From Mesorhizobium sp. 65-26 (GTDB lineage Bacteria > Pseudomonadota > Alphaproteobacteria > Rhizobiales > Rhizobiaceae): a DNA stretch of 64,000 nt. Shown here one piece after another: positions 28,370-37,876 of this stretch (within the stretch, counting starts at the first letter, position 1; every line of letters begins with the position of its first letter). The stretch spans positions 755,546 through 819,545 of the forward strand of contig MKVL01000010.1 in NCBI GenBank assembly GCA_001899205.1, read 5' to 3'. A program made the translations under genes and the position numbers. Below the pieces are notes generated by a model that had not been told where the DNA came from, ran no database searches, and was given only the letters and a program-made list of their open reading frames with translations.

Positions 28370-28570
28370 CCACCACGCGCGGCAGTCCCGTAGGTGCCGT
28401 CGCGATAGCAGTCGCGCCGCGGCGGCTGCCGCGGCAGAACAGTCTGCATTCGACGTGTCGGCCAAGAGGCATTCCGAGTCCTCGAAGACCCCTAGTCATC
28501 GTCTCGAGGACGATTGCGGTGAAGACTGGACCAATCAAATGCCGTGGCGCCGGACGCTGGACCGATTTAA

Positions 28571-28585
28571 GTCAGCTCTGCTGAC
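28571..28585. promoter_or_regulatory. Inverted repeat before the LysE-type exporter gene
   Basis: GTCAGC-TCT-GCTGAC is a perfect 6-bp inverted repeat ending 12 bp before the ATG. It could be an operator or a translational hairpin that covers the ribosome-binding area, which otherwise shows no clear Shine-Dalgarno. Confidence 0.35.
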
Positions 28586-28597
28586 CTAGTGACCCCG

Positions 28598-29194
28598 ATG
28601 CCGCTCGATACCTTTCTTGCCCTGCTGGTGTATGCCTTCGTGACCTCGGTCACGCCGGGGCCGAACAATTTCATGCTCCTGGCGTCGGGCGTGAATTTCG
28701 GCTTTACGCGCACCATTCCGCACATGCTGGGCATCGGCATCGGCTTCCTCGTGCTGCTGCTCGCCGTCGGCTTCGGGCTCGGCGCGGTGCTGACCGCGTT
28801 CCCGATGTTGCACAACGGCCTGAAGGTCGCGGGCAGTGCCTATCTCCTCTATCTCGCCTGGAAGATCGCGTCGTCGCGTTCGATGGGCGGCAAGGGAGAG
28901 GAGAGGGCGCAGCCGATGCGCTTCCTCGACGCGGCGGCGTTTCAGTGGGTCAATCCGAAGGCGTGGGTGATGGCTGTCACCGCCATGGCCGTCTACAGCA
29001 ATGCGGACCGTCCATATCTTTCGGTCGTCCTCGTGTCGGTCGCATTTGCCGTGGTCAATCTCCCGAGCGTGTCGGTCTGGGCCGGATTTGGCATGGCCTT
29101 GCGCGGCTTCCTTTCCGATCCGACGCGGCTCAAATGGTTCAACATCGCCATGGGCGTGCTGCTGGCGGCGACGCTCTGGCCGATGCTGCGCTAA
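28598..29194 (+). CDS. LysE/RhtB-family amino-acid exporter
   Basis: A 198-residue inner-membrane protein with about six hydrophobic segments. The N-terminal VTSVTPGPNNFMLLASGVNFG is the LysE/RhtB signature and FQWVNPKAWVMAVTAMAVY the second conserved stretch. Such proteins export amino acids or small metabolites. Next to ilvBH it might export branched-chain amino acids, but that is inference. GTG at 28589 is an alternative start. Confidence 0.9.
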   Translation: MPLDTFLALLVYAFVTSVTPGPNNFMLLASGVNFGFTRTIPHMLGIGIGFLVLLLAVGFGLGAVLTAFPMLHNGLKVAGSAYLLYLAWKIASSRSMGGKGEERAQPMRFLDAAAFQWVNPKAWVMAVTAMAVYSNADRPYLSVVLVSVAFAVVNLPSVSVWAGFGMALRGFLSDPTRLKWFNIAMGVLLAATLWPMLR

Positions 29195-29503
29195 TACCTT
29201 CGCAGGTTCGGAAGATCACTTCATCTGTTTGATTTGGCGCCGTTTTCTGCGCTGTGGCTGTGTGCCCATCGCAGGGAAAGGCATGGCCAGGAAAGGCGCC
29301 GCCGGCCGTCCCGCATTGCCCGCGGACCGTTAGCTGCCTCTTTATTGTGCGCTGCACATTAAATCTTCGTAATGGCGGATTTTGGCCCTTTTTCGCCTTC
29401 GGCTTGCGCTATTTATCAGACCAAATCACGGCAAGTCGCCGCGATTTCAGCTATAGTACGACCACCGGATAGCGGCGTGTCGGACCAAGAGGGTCTTTTT
29501 GCG
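29195..29503 (+). other. Intergenic region before the RND efflux operon
   Basis: No credible gene. It contains an inverted repeat TGTGC-GCT-GCACA (29346-29358) in an AT-richer stretch about 150 bp before the adaptor gene, and then CTATAGTACG near 29452, which may be part of the promoter. Regulation of the pump is not otherwise visible; no TetR or MarR gene adjoins it. Confidence 0.35.
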
Positions 29504-30763
29504 ATGCGTGGGAAAGTCGGGCTTGGGGTGATCGCTGTCGCCTGTATCGTGGCCGGCGGGCTGTATTTTTCGCCGGCGACAATGAGCAAGCTGCGGCAGA
29601 TGCTGCCCATGCAGCAGGCCTCGGCTCCGGCCGCTTCGGCGACGCCGGCGGCCGCGTCCAACGGCGCGCGCTCGATCTCGATCGTCGCCGCGACGGCCTC
29701 GACCGCCGACTTTCCAATAAGGCGCTACGCCATCGGTTTCGTGTCCTCGCCCGCCGTCGTCAGCATCAACCCGCGGGTTTCGAGCCAGATCGTCTCGATC
29801 GCGGTCAAGGACGGGCAGATGGTCAAGGCCGGCGACGTCCTGTTCACCCTGGATGACCGCGCGCTGAAGGCGCAGCTTGCCAAGGACCAGGCAACGTTGG
29901 CCAAGGACCAGGCGCTGCTGGCGAGCTCGCAGGCCGACCTCCAGCGCGCCAAGGATCTCGTGGCCAAGCAGGCGGGCACGCAGCAGACCTACGACCAGGC
30001 GGCCGCGGCGCAGAAGGCGGCGGCTGCTACGGTCGAGGCCGACAAGGCCACCATCGACGCCGACAATGTCCAGCTCGGCTTCGCCACCATCACGGCGCCG
30101 ATCTCGGGACGGCTGGGAGCGATCAACACCGCCATCGGCAATCTCGTAAACACCAGCAACGGCAACAGCAGCACGTCGACGCCGCTGGTCACCATCACCC
30201 AGATGGATCCGCTGCAGGTGAACTTCAATCTGCCCGAAAGCGACCTTGCCTTGCTGCACAAGGCGCTGGCGCACCCCGAAGACGGCGCGGTGACGCTGAC
30301 CAAGGATGGCGATCCGACGCCGATCGGCAAGGGTACGCTCGATTTCGTGGACTCCAGCGTCGACACCGCCTCCGGAACGATCGCGACGCGGGCAAGCCTG
30401 CCAAATCCGGATCTTTCGCTATGGCCCGGCCAGTATGTGAATGTGATCGTCAACGCCGGAACCATGCCGCAGATGACTTCGGTGCCGACCGTTGCGGTGC
30501 AGCCAAGCCAGAAAGGGCCCTTCGTCTACGTCGTGAAGCCCGACAACACGGTTGAGATGCGGCCCGTGCAGGTCGCGCTGACCGAGGGCGACAACAGCGC
30601 CATCAGCCAGGGGCTGAAGAGCGGCGAGCGCGTGGTGGTCGAAGGCCAGACAAGGCTGAAGAACGGCGCGGCGGTCCACGAAGGCAAGGCGACAGCGTCC
30701 AATGGCGACACGTCGGCGCCGAAGGTCGCGGAGGCTGACAAGCCCGGCGAGGCGAAGCAATGA
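29504..30763 (+). CDS. RND efflux pump periplasmic adaptor (membrane fusion protein)
   Basis: A 419-residue HlyD/AcrA-type adaptor: N-terminal membrane anchor (VGLGVIAVACIVAGGLYF), lipoyl halves (VSINPRVSSQIVSIAVKDGQ and TAPISGRLG), an Ala/Gln/Lys coiled-coil between them (about residues 120-190) and beta-barrel domains to the end (GPFVYVVKPDNTVEMRPV). The start has AGAGGG about 10 nt upstream. Coupled (ATGA) to the RND transporter. The outer-membrane TolC-like partner is not here. Confidence 0.93.
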   Translation: MRGKVGLGVIAVACIVAGGLYFSPATMSKLRQMLPMQQASAPAASATPAAASNGARSISIVAATASTADFPIRRYAIGFVSSPAVVSINPRVSSQIVSIAVKDGQMVKAGDVLFTLDDRALKAQLAKDQATLAKDQALLASSQADLQRAKDLVAKQAGTQQTYDQAAAAQKAAAATVEADKATIDADNVQLGFATITAPISGRLGAINTAIGNLVNTSNGNSSTSTPLVTITQMDPLQVNFNLPESDLALLHKALAHPEDGAVTLTKDGDPTPIGKGTLDFVDSSVDTASGTIATRASLPNPDLSLWPGQYVNVIVNAGTMPQMTSVPTVAVQPSQKGPFVYVVKPDNTVEMRPVQVALTEGDNSAISQGLKSGERVVVEGQTRLKNGAAVHEGKATASNGDTSAPKVAEADKPGEAKQ

Positions 30764-33700
30764 TCTCCGAATTCTGCATTCGCAGGCCTGTCGCCACACT
30801 GCTGATGTCGTTCGCCCTGATCCTGGGCGGACTTTTTGCCTACAAGTTCCTGCCGGTGGCCGCGCTTCCGAGCGCCGAATTCCCGGTCGTCAACGTTTCC
30901 GCCCAGTTGCCTGGCGCTTCGCCGGAAACGATGGCTACGTCCGTGGCGACGCCGCTGATCAAGCAGTTCGCGACCATCGCCGGCATCGATTCGATCTCGA
31001 CCACCAATTCGCTCGGCTCGACGTCGATCGCCATCCAGTTCGTGCTCAACCGGGATATCGACGCAGCCGCCGCCGACGTGCAGGCGGCCATCGCGCGAAC
31101 GCAGAAATCGCTGCCGCCGGAAATGACCAGTCCACCGAGCTACCGCAAGGTGAACCCGGCCGACGCGCCGATCCTGCTGATGTCGCTGGTGAGCGACACT
31201 ATTCCTCTGACCGACCTCGACGCCTTCGCTGAAAACGTCATCTCGCCATCGCTGTCGACCATCGACGGCGTCGCCCAGGTCTCGATCTTCGGCCAGCAGA
31301 AATACGCGGTGCGCATCCAGATCGACCCGACCGCGCTTGCCGCGCGCGGAATCTCGATCGACCAATTGCAGGCGGCGATCGCCTCGGCCAACAGCAATAC
31401 GCCGCTCGGTGTGCTGCAGAACAGCAAGCAGCAGCTGACGATCACCGCGAACACGCAACTGACCAACGCGGCCGGCTTCTCCGACCTCATCATCGCCACC
31501 AAGAACGGGCACCCCGTGCGCTTGGGCGAGGTGACGCGCGTCATCGATTCCGTTCAGACGACGACCACGGCAAGCTGGTATGACGGCACCCGCGCCATCA
31601 TCATGGCGGTGCAGCGCCAGCCCGACGCCAATACGGTGGATGTCGTCGATCGCGTCAAGGCGATGCTGCCGTCCTTCCAGGACCAGATGCCGGCGGCGGC
31701 GAGCATCAAGCTGCTCAACGACCGCTCGACCTCGATCCGCGCCGCCGTCGACGACGTGCAGTTCACGCTGCTGCTCACCATCGCGCTGGTCGTGCTGGTC
31801 ATCTTCGTCTTCCTGCGCCGCGTGACGGCGACCATCATTCCCGCCGTGGCGGTGCCCATTTCGCTCATCGCCACGCTGGGCGCGATGTTCCTGTTCGGCT
31901 TCTCCATCGACAACATATCGCTGATGGGCCTGACGCTGGCGGTGGGCCTCGTGGTCGACGACGCCATCGTCATGCTGGAAAACATCTTCCGACACATGGA
32001 GGAGGATGGCCTGTCGGCCATGGACGCGGCTCTCAAGGGCGCGCGAGAGATCGGTTTCACCATCATATCGATTTCGATCTCGCTGGTGGCGATCTTCATT
32101 CCGGTGCTGCTGATGGGCGGCGTGATCGGACGCATCTTCAACGAGTTCGCGGTGGTCGTGACCGTCGCGATCCTGGCGTCGATGTTCGTGTCGCTGACGC
32201 TCACCCCGATGCTGTGCTCGCGCCTGCTGTCTCTCTCCGCCGCCGACCGGCGGGCGGCGCATGACCACGCCCAGAAGCAGAATTTCTTCATGCGCGGCTA
32301 TGACTGGCTGTTGAGCTTCTGCCTGCGCCATACCTTCCTGGTCTTCCTCGTGTTCGTCGGAACGGCGGCGGCATCGGTCTGGCTCATCCAGGTCTCGCCG
32401 AAAGGCTTCTTCCCGCAGGAAGATATCGGCCAGATCTCCGTCACGACGATTGCGCGCCAGGACATATCGTTCGATTCCATGGTGAAGCTGCAGGACCAGG
32501 TGGCCGGCGTGTTCTCCCACTCGCCCTATGTCGATCACGTCGCCTGGTCGGTCGGCAACGGAAACAATGCGCTCAACCAGGGTCAGCTCTATGTCCAGCT
32601 GAAGGGCAAGGACCAGCGGCCGGACATCGACAAGGTGATGTCCGACCTGCGCAAGCAGCTTTCCGGCGTCTCGGGGATCGAGACCTACATGCAGCCGGTG
32701 CAGAACCTGCGGCTTGGGTCGCGGCAGTCCGCCAGCGCCTACCAGTTGGTCGTCCAGGGGCTGGATACCGGCCAGACGGACATCTGGGCGCAGAAGCTGT
32801 CCGACGAGATGACGGCGAACCCGAAATTCTTCACCGACGTCACCAACGACCTGCAGAACAACGCCTTGCAGGCCTCACTCGTCATCGATCGCGACAAGGC
32901 GGCGAACCTCGGGGTCGATACCGATACGCTGCGATCCAGCCTCTACGGCGGCTTCGGCACCGAGCAGGTGTCGACCATCTTCGGCTCCGCCGACAGCTAC
33001 GAAGTGGTCATGGAGCTCGATCCGAAGATCCCGTGGTCGCCCGAGCGGATGCTTGCAATCCAGGTGCGGACGGCCAGCGGCAGCCTGGTTCCGCTGGGCG
33101 CTTTCGCGCGCGTCGACCGTACGGCCGGCGCCCTGACGGTGAACCAGCTTGGCCAGCTTCCCGCGGTGACGATCTCCTACAACCTGCCGCAGGGCGTGGC
33201 GCTCGGCGACACCGTGACCGAGATCAATGCGCTGAAGGACAAGATCGGGATGCCCAAGGCGATCTCGACGACCTTCGCGGGCACGGCCAAGACGTTCCAG
33301 GATTCTCTGGCGAACCAGGGCCTGCTGATCGGCGGCGCGATCCTGACGATCTACATCGTGCTGGGCATACTCTACGAGAGCTTCATCCACCCGCTCACCA
33401 TCCTGACGGGGCTTCCGTCCGCAGTGCTCGGGGCGCTGATCGCCTTGCGGCTTGCCGGCATGGATCTCTCGGTCATTGCCGTCATCGGCATCCTGATGCT
33501 GATCGGCATCGTCAAGAAGAACGGCATCATGATGATCGACGTCGCGCTCGAATTGCGACGCGAGGGCATGTCGGCGACCGAGTCCATCCACAAGGCCTGC
33601 CTGATGCGCTTCCGTCCGATCATGATGACGACGCTGGCGGCATTGATGGGCACGATCCCGATCGCGCTCGGAACGGGCGCCAGCGCCGAGCTGCGCCAGC

Positions 33701-33915
33701 CGCTCGGCGTCGCCGTCGTTGGCGGCCTCGTCGCCTCGCAGGCGCTGACACTGTTCGTCACGCCGGTGATCTATGTTTATTTCGAGCATCTGTCCGGCTG
33801 GCTCGTCGGTCTCTGGCCGAAGCGCAAGAGCGAGCTGCATCTCGTCGATACCGGCGAGCAGCCCTCGCTGTTCGACGCCGAGGACAACGAACCCCAGAAG
33901 GCCGCCGCCGAGTAA
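30760..33915 (+). CDS. RND multidrug efflux transporter (MdtB/MdtC-like)
   Basis: A 1051-residue, 12-helix proton-driven pump. The TM4 proton-relay pair is Asp400-Asp401 (GLVVDDAIVMLENI), and large periplasmic loops follow TM1 and TM7. The start IRRPVATLLMSFALILGG and the C-terminal GIVKKNGIMMIDVAL resemble the MdtBC/heavier multidrug group more than AcrB. Substrates unknown. It overlaps the adaptor by 4 bases. Confidence 0.94.
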   Translation: MISEFCIRRPVATLLMSFALILGGLFAYKFLPVAALPSAEFPVVNVSAQLPGASPETMATSVATPLIKQFATIAGIDSISTTNSLGSTSIAIQFVLNRDIDAAAADVQAAIARTQKSLPPEMTSPPSYRKVNPADAPILLMSLVSDTIPLTDLDAFAENVISPSLSTIDGVAQVSIFGQQKYAVRIQIDPTALAARGISIDQLQAAIASANSNTPLGVLQNSKQQLTITANTQLTNAAGFSDLIIATKNGHPVRLGEVTRVIDSVQTTTTASWYDGTRAIIMAVQRQPDANTVDVVDRVKAMLPSFQDQMPAAASIKLLNDRSTSIRAAVDDVQFTLLLTIALVVLVIFVFLRRVTATIIPAVAVPISLIATLGAMFLFGFSIDNISLMGLTLAVGLVVDDAIVMLENIFRHMEEDGLSAMDAALKGAREIGFTIISISISLVAIFIPVLLMGGVIGRIFNEFAVVVTVAILASMFVSLTLTPMLCSRLLSLSAADRRAAHDHAQKQNFFMRGYDWLLSFCLRHTFLVFLVFVGTAAASVWLIQVSPKGFFPQEDIGQISVTTIARQDISFDSMVKLQDQVAGVFSHSPYVDHVAWSVGNGNNALNQGQLYVQLKGKDQRPDIDKVMSDLRKQLSGVSGIETYMQPVQNLRLGSRQSASAYQLVVQGLDTGQTDIWAQKLSDEMTANPKFFTDVTNDLQNNALQASLVIDRDKAANLGVDTDTLRSSLYGGFGTEQVSTIFGSADSYEVVMELDPKIPWSPERMLAIQVRTASGSLVPLGAFARVDRTAGALTVNQLGQLPAVTISYNLPQGVALGDTVTEINALKDKIGMPKAISTTFAGTAKTFQDSLANQGLLIGGAILTIYIVLGILYESFIHPLTILTGLPSAVLGALIALRLAGMDLSVIAVIGILMLIGIVKKNGIMMIDVALELRREGMSATESIHKACLMRFRPIMMTTLAALMGTIPIALGTGASAELRQPLGVAVVGGLVASQALTLFVTPVIYVYFEHLSGWLVGLWPKRKSELHLVDTGEQPSLFDAEDNEPQKAAAE

Positions 33916-33989
33916 ATTTTCCTCCGGCGGGCCTTCTGGCCCAAGCCGCCGTGCTTGCCGGCGGCGGGGCGTGCACGTAATTTGCCGTC

Positions 33990-34595
33990 ATGTCCCACGA
34001 TCATGATCACGACAACGAACTCGATCCGTTTGCGGCGCGGGTGCGCGCGCTGGAGACGATCCTGGCCCGCAAGGGCCTGATCGATCCCGCGGCCATCGAC
34101 GTCATCGTCGACACATATGAGACGAAGATCGGTCCGCGCAACGGCGCCCGGGTGGTGGCCAAGGCATGGTCCGACCCCAATTATGCGGACTGGCTCCGCC
34201 GCGACGCAACAGCCGCGATCGAGTCGCTGAGCTATACCGGCCGGCAGGGCGAGCACATGCAGGCCGTCTTCAATACGGAAGAGACGCACAACCTCGTCGT
34301 CTGCACGCTGTGCTCCTGCTATCCGTGGTCGGTGCTCGGCCTGCCGCCCGTCTGGTACAAGGCGCCGCCCTATCGCTCGCGCGCGGTGATCGATCCGCGC
34401 GGCGTGCTGGAGGAGTTCGGGCTGACCTTGCCGGCCTCCACCCGTATCCGCGTCTGGGATTCTACCGCCGAGCTTCGCTACCTGGTGGTGCCGGCGCGGC
34501 CGGAGGGCACCGAGGGCTGGAGCGAGGACCGGCTGGCGGAACTGGTCAGCCGCGACGCCATGATCGGCACCGCGCTGGCGAGGGCTGCCGCATGA
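33990..34595 (+). CDS. nthA: Nitrile hydratase alpha subunit, cobalt type
   Basis: A 201-residue subunit holding the metal site: VCTLCSC at residues 104-110. Thr106 marks the cobalt type (iron enzymes have Ser there). The first and last two cysteines plus the backbone bind a low-spin Co(III); Cys108 and Cys110 positions are oxidised in mature enzymes. It hydrates nitriles to amides. The N-terminus is His/Asp-rich ([10 protein letters not shown]). It overlaps nthB (ATGA). No amidase follows. Confidence 0.95.
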   Translation: MSHDHDHDNELDPFAARVRALETILARKGLIDPAAIDVIVDTYETKIGPRNGARVVAKAWSDPNYADWLRRDATAAIESLSYTGRQGEHMQAVFNTEETHNLVVCTLCSCYPWSVLGLPPVWYKAPPYRSRAVIDPRGVLEEFGLTLPASTRIRVWDSTAELRYLVVPARPEGTEGWSEDRLAELVSRDAMIGTALARAAA

Positions 34596-35251
34596 ACGGC
34601 CCGCACGATCTCGGCGGGCAGATGGGTTTCGGGCCGGTGGCGCCCGAAAAGGACGAGCCGTACTTCCATGCCGAATGGGAAAAGCGCGCGCTTGGCGTGA
34701 CGCTGTGCGCAGGCGGCATGGGCGCATGGAACATCGACGAGAGCCGGCACGCTCGGGAATCGCTGCACCCGGCCGACTATTACGCATCCAGCTACTACCA
34801 GATCTGGATCAAGGCGCTGGAGACGCTGCTCAAGCGGCATGGGTTCATCAGCGAGCGCGATCTCGCCGCCGGCGAGGCGGTTGATGCGGCCGCGGCGCCG
34901 AAACGGGTGCTGAAGGCCGCGGACGTTCCCGCCGTCCTCGCCAGGGGCGGGCCTTGTGATCGGCCGGTCGAGGCGCCGGCGCGTTTCAAGGCCGGCGATC
35001 CTGTGCGCACGAAAAACTTCCATCCGGTCGGCCATACGCGCCTGCCACGCTACGCGCGGGGCAAGCAAGGCGTCGTCGAGGCCGTACGCGAGGGGTTCGT
35101 CTTTCCCGACAGCAACGCGCATGGCCGGGGCGAAGACCCGCAATGGGTCTACACCGTCGTCTTCGACGGCACCGAGATCTGGGGTGAGGCCGCCGATCCA
35201 ACACTGACGGTATCGATCGATGCCTGGGAAAGCTACCTTGAGCCGGTCTGA
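34592..35251 (+). CDS. nthB: Nitrile hydratase beta subunit
   Basis: A 219-residue partner of NthA: N-terminal [16 protein letters not shown] is the beta-subunit signature, helices follow, and the C-terminal SH3-like barrel begins near residue 125 ([20 protein letters not shown]) and ends [11 protein letters not shown]. The gene order alpha-beta-activator is that of iron-type and some Pseudomonas cobalt-type enzymes; many actinobacterial cobalt operons put beta first. Confidence 0.94.
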   Translation: MNGPHDLGGQMGFGPVAPEKDEPYFHAEWEKRALGVTLCAGGMGAWNIDESRHARESLHPADYYASSYYQIWIKALETLLKRHGFISERDLAAGEAVDAAAAPKRVLKAADVPAVLARGGPCDRPVEAPARFKAGDPVRTKNFHPVGHTRLPRYARGKQGVVEAVREGFVFPDSNAHGRGEDPQWVYTVVFDGTEIWGEAADPTLTVSIDAWESYLEPV

Positions 35252-35597
35252 TCAGCCTGAAGCCGGCATGGCGCCCGATGCACCGGTCTTCGCCGAGCCG
35301 TGGCAGGCACAGGCCTTCGCCATGACGGTCGCGTTGCACGACCAGGGGCTGTTCTCGTGGGCGGAATGGGCGGAGGCCCTGTCGGCGGAGGTCAAGAAGC
35401 CCGACGCGGCCGTTGACGGTCATGACTACTACGAGCATTGGCTGGCGGCGCTCGAGGGCCTGCTCGCCGCCAGGGGGCTGGCCGACCGCGATGACGTCGA
35501 CGCCATGGCCGAGGCTTGGGAGCGGGCCGCCCACGCGACGCCGCACGGCAAGCCGATCCTGCTGGAAAACGATCCCGAATTCAGATCCGGCGGGTGA
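35238..35597 (+). CDS. Nitrile hydratase accessory protein (P14K/NhlE-type activator)
   Basis: A protein of about 119 residues related to the beta-subunit N-terminal helical domain: FAEPWQAQAFAMTVALHDQG, FSWAEWAEALSAEV and YYEHWLAALEGLLAARGL. Such proteins carry apo or cobalt-loaded alpha subunit and swap it into the enzyme. It overlaps the 3 prime end of nthB. The start is uncertain: TTG at 35238 has GGGAAAG upstream, ATG at 35220 has no ribosome site, and ATG at 35268 would shorten it. Confidence 0.85.
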   Translation: MSRSDQPEAGMAPDAPVFAEPWQAQAFAMTVALHDQGLFSWAEWAEALSAEVKKPDAAVDGHDYYEHWLAALEGLLAARGLADRDDVDAMAEAWERAAHATPHGKPILLENDPEFRSGG

Positions 35598-35661
35598 GGG
35601 GTCGTGCGCTGCCTCTCCGGCGGCGCGCCTCGCAACATCGCCCTTCGCACCGAGAGAATGC

Positions 35662-36591
35662 ATGTACCTGGCGGAGATCCTGTCCATCGGCGCGGCGCTT
35701 TGCATCGCGACCAGCGGCATGCTGGCCGGCGAGCTTTCGGGCCGCGTCGACGCCTTGACCCTGACGCGATGGCAGACATTCGCAGTGACGGTCGCGACCG
35801 GCGCCGCCGCGACCGTCGCGGGCGGCTGGTCGGGGCTCTCGGCGTGGCAGGTCGGCTATCTCGCCGCTTCGGGCATCTTCGGGATATTCATCGCCTCGAC
35901 GGCCTATATTTCCTCCATCTTCGCGCTCGGGCCGCGTCTGGCGCTGCTGATGTTCTCGCTGACATCGCCCTTCGCGCTGGTGATGGGCTATACGATCCTT
36001 GGCGAGCGGGTCGGCGGCGTCCAACTGGCCGGCGTCGCGCTGGTGATCGCGGGCATCGTGCTGGCCATCCTGTTCGGCCGCCCCGCCAAGGCCCAGCCTG
36101 AAGGCATATTTCCGACGCCGCCCATTGAAAAGCCGGTCCTGCCGGCGCGACAGATGACCTTGCCGGTCGGTCTTGGCTTCGGCCTGCTGGCGGCGCTCGG
36201 CCAGGCGGCCGGCACGCTGGTGGCGCGGCCGGTCATGGCCTCGGGCGTCGATCCGTTCGTGGCTATGGCGATCCGCACGGGCGTGTCGACCTTGCTGTTC
36301 CTGCTCCTGGTCTTCGTCCCGCTGCCCGGAAACGGCAAGCGGCCGAAGCCCTCCGCGCGGATCCTCGCGATCGGGATTTCCGGCGCCCTCATCGGCACCG
36401 GTATGGGCATGTCGCTGCTGATGGCGGCGCTGGCACGCGGGCAGGTCGGCATCGTCTCGACGCTGTCGTCGCTGTCGCCCGTTCTGGTACTGCCGATGGT
36501 GTGGCTGCGCACCGGCGCCAGGCCGGCCGCGCCCGCCTGGGGCGGCGCGCTACTGGCCTTCGCCGGAACCTCCCTCATTGCCATGGGCTGA
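35662..36591 (+). CDS. DMT superfamily (EamA) permease
   Basis: A 309-residue membrane protein with about ten hydrophobic segments in two EamA repeats (about 1-135 and 165-305). Motifs such as LGERVGGVQLAGVALVIAGI are typical. It may move a metabolite such as an amide or nitrile-derived compound, given its place after the nitrile hydratase genes (65 bp gap), but the cargo is unknown. Confidence 0.88.
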   Translation: MYLAEILSIGAALCIATSGMLAGELSGRVDALTLTRWQTFAVTVATGAAATVAGGWSGLSAWQVGYLAASGIFGIFIASTAYISSIFALGPRLALLMFSLTSPFALVMGYTILGERVGGVQLAGVALVIAGIVLAILFGRPAKAQPEGIFPTPPIEKPVLPARQMTLPVGLGFGLLAALGQAAGTLVARPVMASGVDPFVAMAIRTGVSTLLFLLLVFVPLPGNGKRPKPSARILAIGISGALIGTGMGMSLLMAALARGQVGIVSTLSSLSPVLVLPMVWLRTGARPAAPAWGGALLAFAGTSLIAMG

Positions 36592-36647
36592 CAGCAGGTT
36601 TCACGCTGGCGCTTGCCTTCGTGGCGCGAATCCGCTCACACGGTCCG

Positions 36648-37775
36648 ATGGAATTTTCACCGCAGCAGGATGACGCGCTGAAGGCGGTCGCGGCCTGGCT
36701 TAGGGCCGGCAAGCCGCAGATCTTCCGCCTGTTCGGCTATGCCGGCACCGGCAAGACCACGCTGGCGCGCCATTTCGCCGAGCATGTCGACGGGCAGGTG
36801 CAGTTCGCCGCTTTCACGGGCAAGGCCGCGCAGGTGCTGCGCTCGAAGGGCGCCGTCAACGCGCGCACCATCCATTCGCTGATCTATCGGCCGAAGGGCG
36901 AGGAATCGGTCGAGGACGAGGTGACGGGCAAGACGTCGATGTCGCCGACCTTCTCGCTCAACCGGCAAAGCCCGATCGCGCGCGCGAAGCTGGTAATCAT
37001 CGATGAATGCTCGATGGTCGACGAGCAGCTCGGCAGAGACCTGCTCAGCTTCGGCACGCCGATCCTGGTCCTGGGCGATCCCGGGCAATTGCCGCCGATT
37101 TCGGGCGGTGGGTTCTTCACCGAGCAGGAGCCCGATTTCCTGCTTACCGAGATTCACCGGCAGGCGCGCGACAATCCGATCATCCGGCTGGCGCTCGACG
37201 TGCGCGAGGGACGCGAGTTCATGCGCGGCGACTATGGCACGGCGCGGGTGATCGGCAAGGAAGAGGTCAATCAGGAGATGGTGCTGAAGGCCGACCAGGT
37301 GCTGGTCGGCACCAACCGGACGCGTCGCCGCTACAATCAGCGCCTGCGTGAGCTGAAAGGCTTCACCGCCGACTTTCCTCAGGCCGGCGACAAGCTGGTG
37401 TGCCTGCGCAACGATCCCGCCAAGGGGCTGCTCAACGGCTCGCTGTGGAAGGTGATGACCTCATCGCGCGAGACAGTAAAGCCCGGCATCAACCTGCTGG
37501 TCGCGCCGGAGGAGGACGACCCGGACCGCGGCGTCGCCAAGATCAAGCTGCTCAAGGCCGCCTTCGAGGATCCCGAGGCCGAGATTCCGTGGCAGCAGAA
37601 GAAGCGCTTCGACGATTTCGATTTCGGTTACGCGTTGACGGTCCACAAGGCGCAGGGCTCGCAGTGGAACGAGATCGTGCTGTTCGACGAGAGCTGGGCC
37701 TTCAAGGATACGCGCCAGCGCTGGCTGTACACGGCCATAACCCGCGCGGCCGAGCGCCTGACCATCGTCCGTTAA
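36648..37775 (+). CDS. RecD-like SF1 helicase / AAA ATPase
   Basis: A 375-residue superfamily 1 helicase core: Q-motif FSPQQDDALKAV, Walker A GYAGTGKTT (30-38), motif II IIDECSMVDEQL, motif III VLGDPGQLPPI, and C-terminal UvrD-like motifs VHKAQGSQWNEIVLF and YTAITRAAERLTIV. It lacks the long N-terminal part of RecD2. Such short RecD-like helicases (Pif1/Dda-like) are widespread; the DNA role here is unspecified. Ends at a hairpin shared with the convergent gene. Confidence 0.9.
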   Translation: MEFSPQQDDALKAVAAWLRAGKPQIFRLFGYAGTGKTTLARHFAEHVDGQVQFAAFTGKAAQVLRSKGAVNARTIHSLIYRPKGEESVEDEVTGKTSMSPTFSLNRQSPIARAKLVIIDECSMVDEQLGRDLLSFGTPILVLGDPGQLPPISGGGFFTEQEPDFLLTEIHRQARDNPIIRLALDVREGREFMRGDYGTARVIGKEEVNQEMVLKADQVLVGTNRTRRRYNQRLRELKGFTADFPQAGDKLVCLRNDPAKGLLNGSLWKVMTSSRETVKPGINLLVAPEEDDPDRGVAKIKLLKAAFEDPEAEIPWQQKKRFDDFDFGYALTVHKAQGSQWNEIVLFDESWAFKDTRQRWLYTAITRAAERLTIVR

Positions 37776-37836
37776 AGCATTTTGCAGCCAGATGGAAACA
37801 TTTGGCGTCGCACAAATGCAGCAAGAACAGATAGAT

Positions 37837-37870
37837 AGAGCGGTCCCGACGTTTCAGCCGGGCCCGCTCT
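37837..37870. terminator. Hairpin between convergent genes
   Basis: AGAGCGG and CCGCTCT pair over 7 bp, continuing after one mismatch with CCCG/CGGG around a loop. A T-rich stretch follows only on the minus strand. It probably ends the unit on that strand and may stop the helicase transcript. Confidence 0.55.
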
Positions 37871-37876
37871 GGTGCG

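Noticed and set aside
30526-32538. Very long open frame on the minus strand opposite the RND genes
   Set aside because: Antisense shadow in GC-rich DNA: Arg/His/Asp-rich low-complexity product, no family motif, while the plus strand encodes a textbook RND pump.
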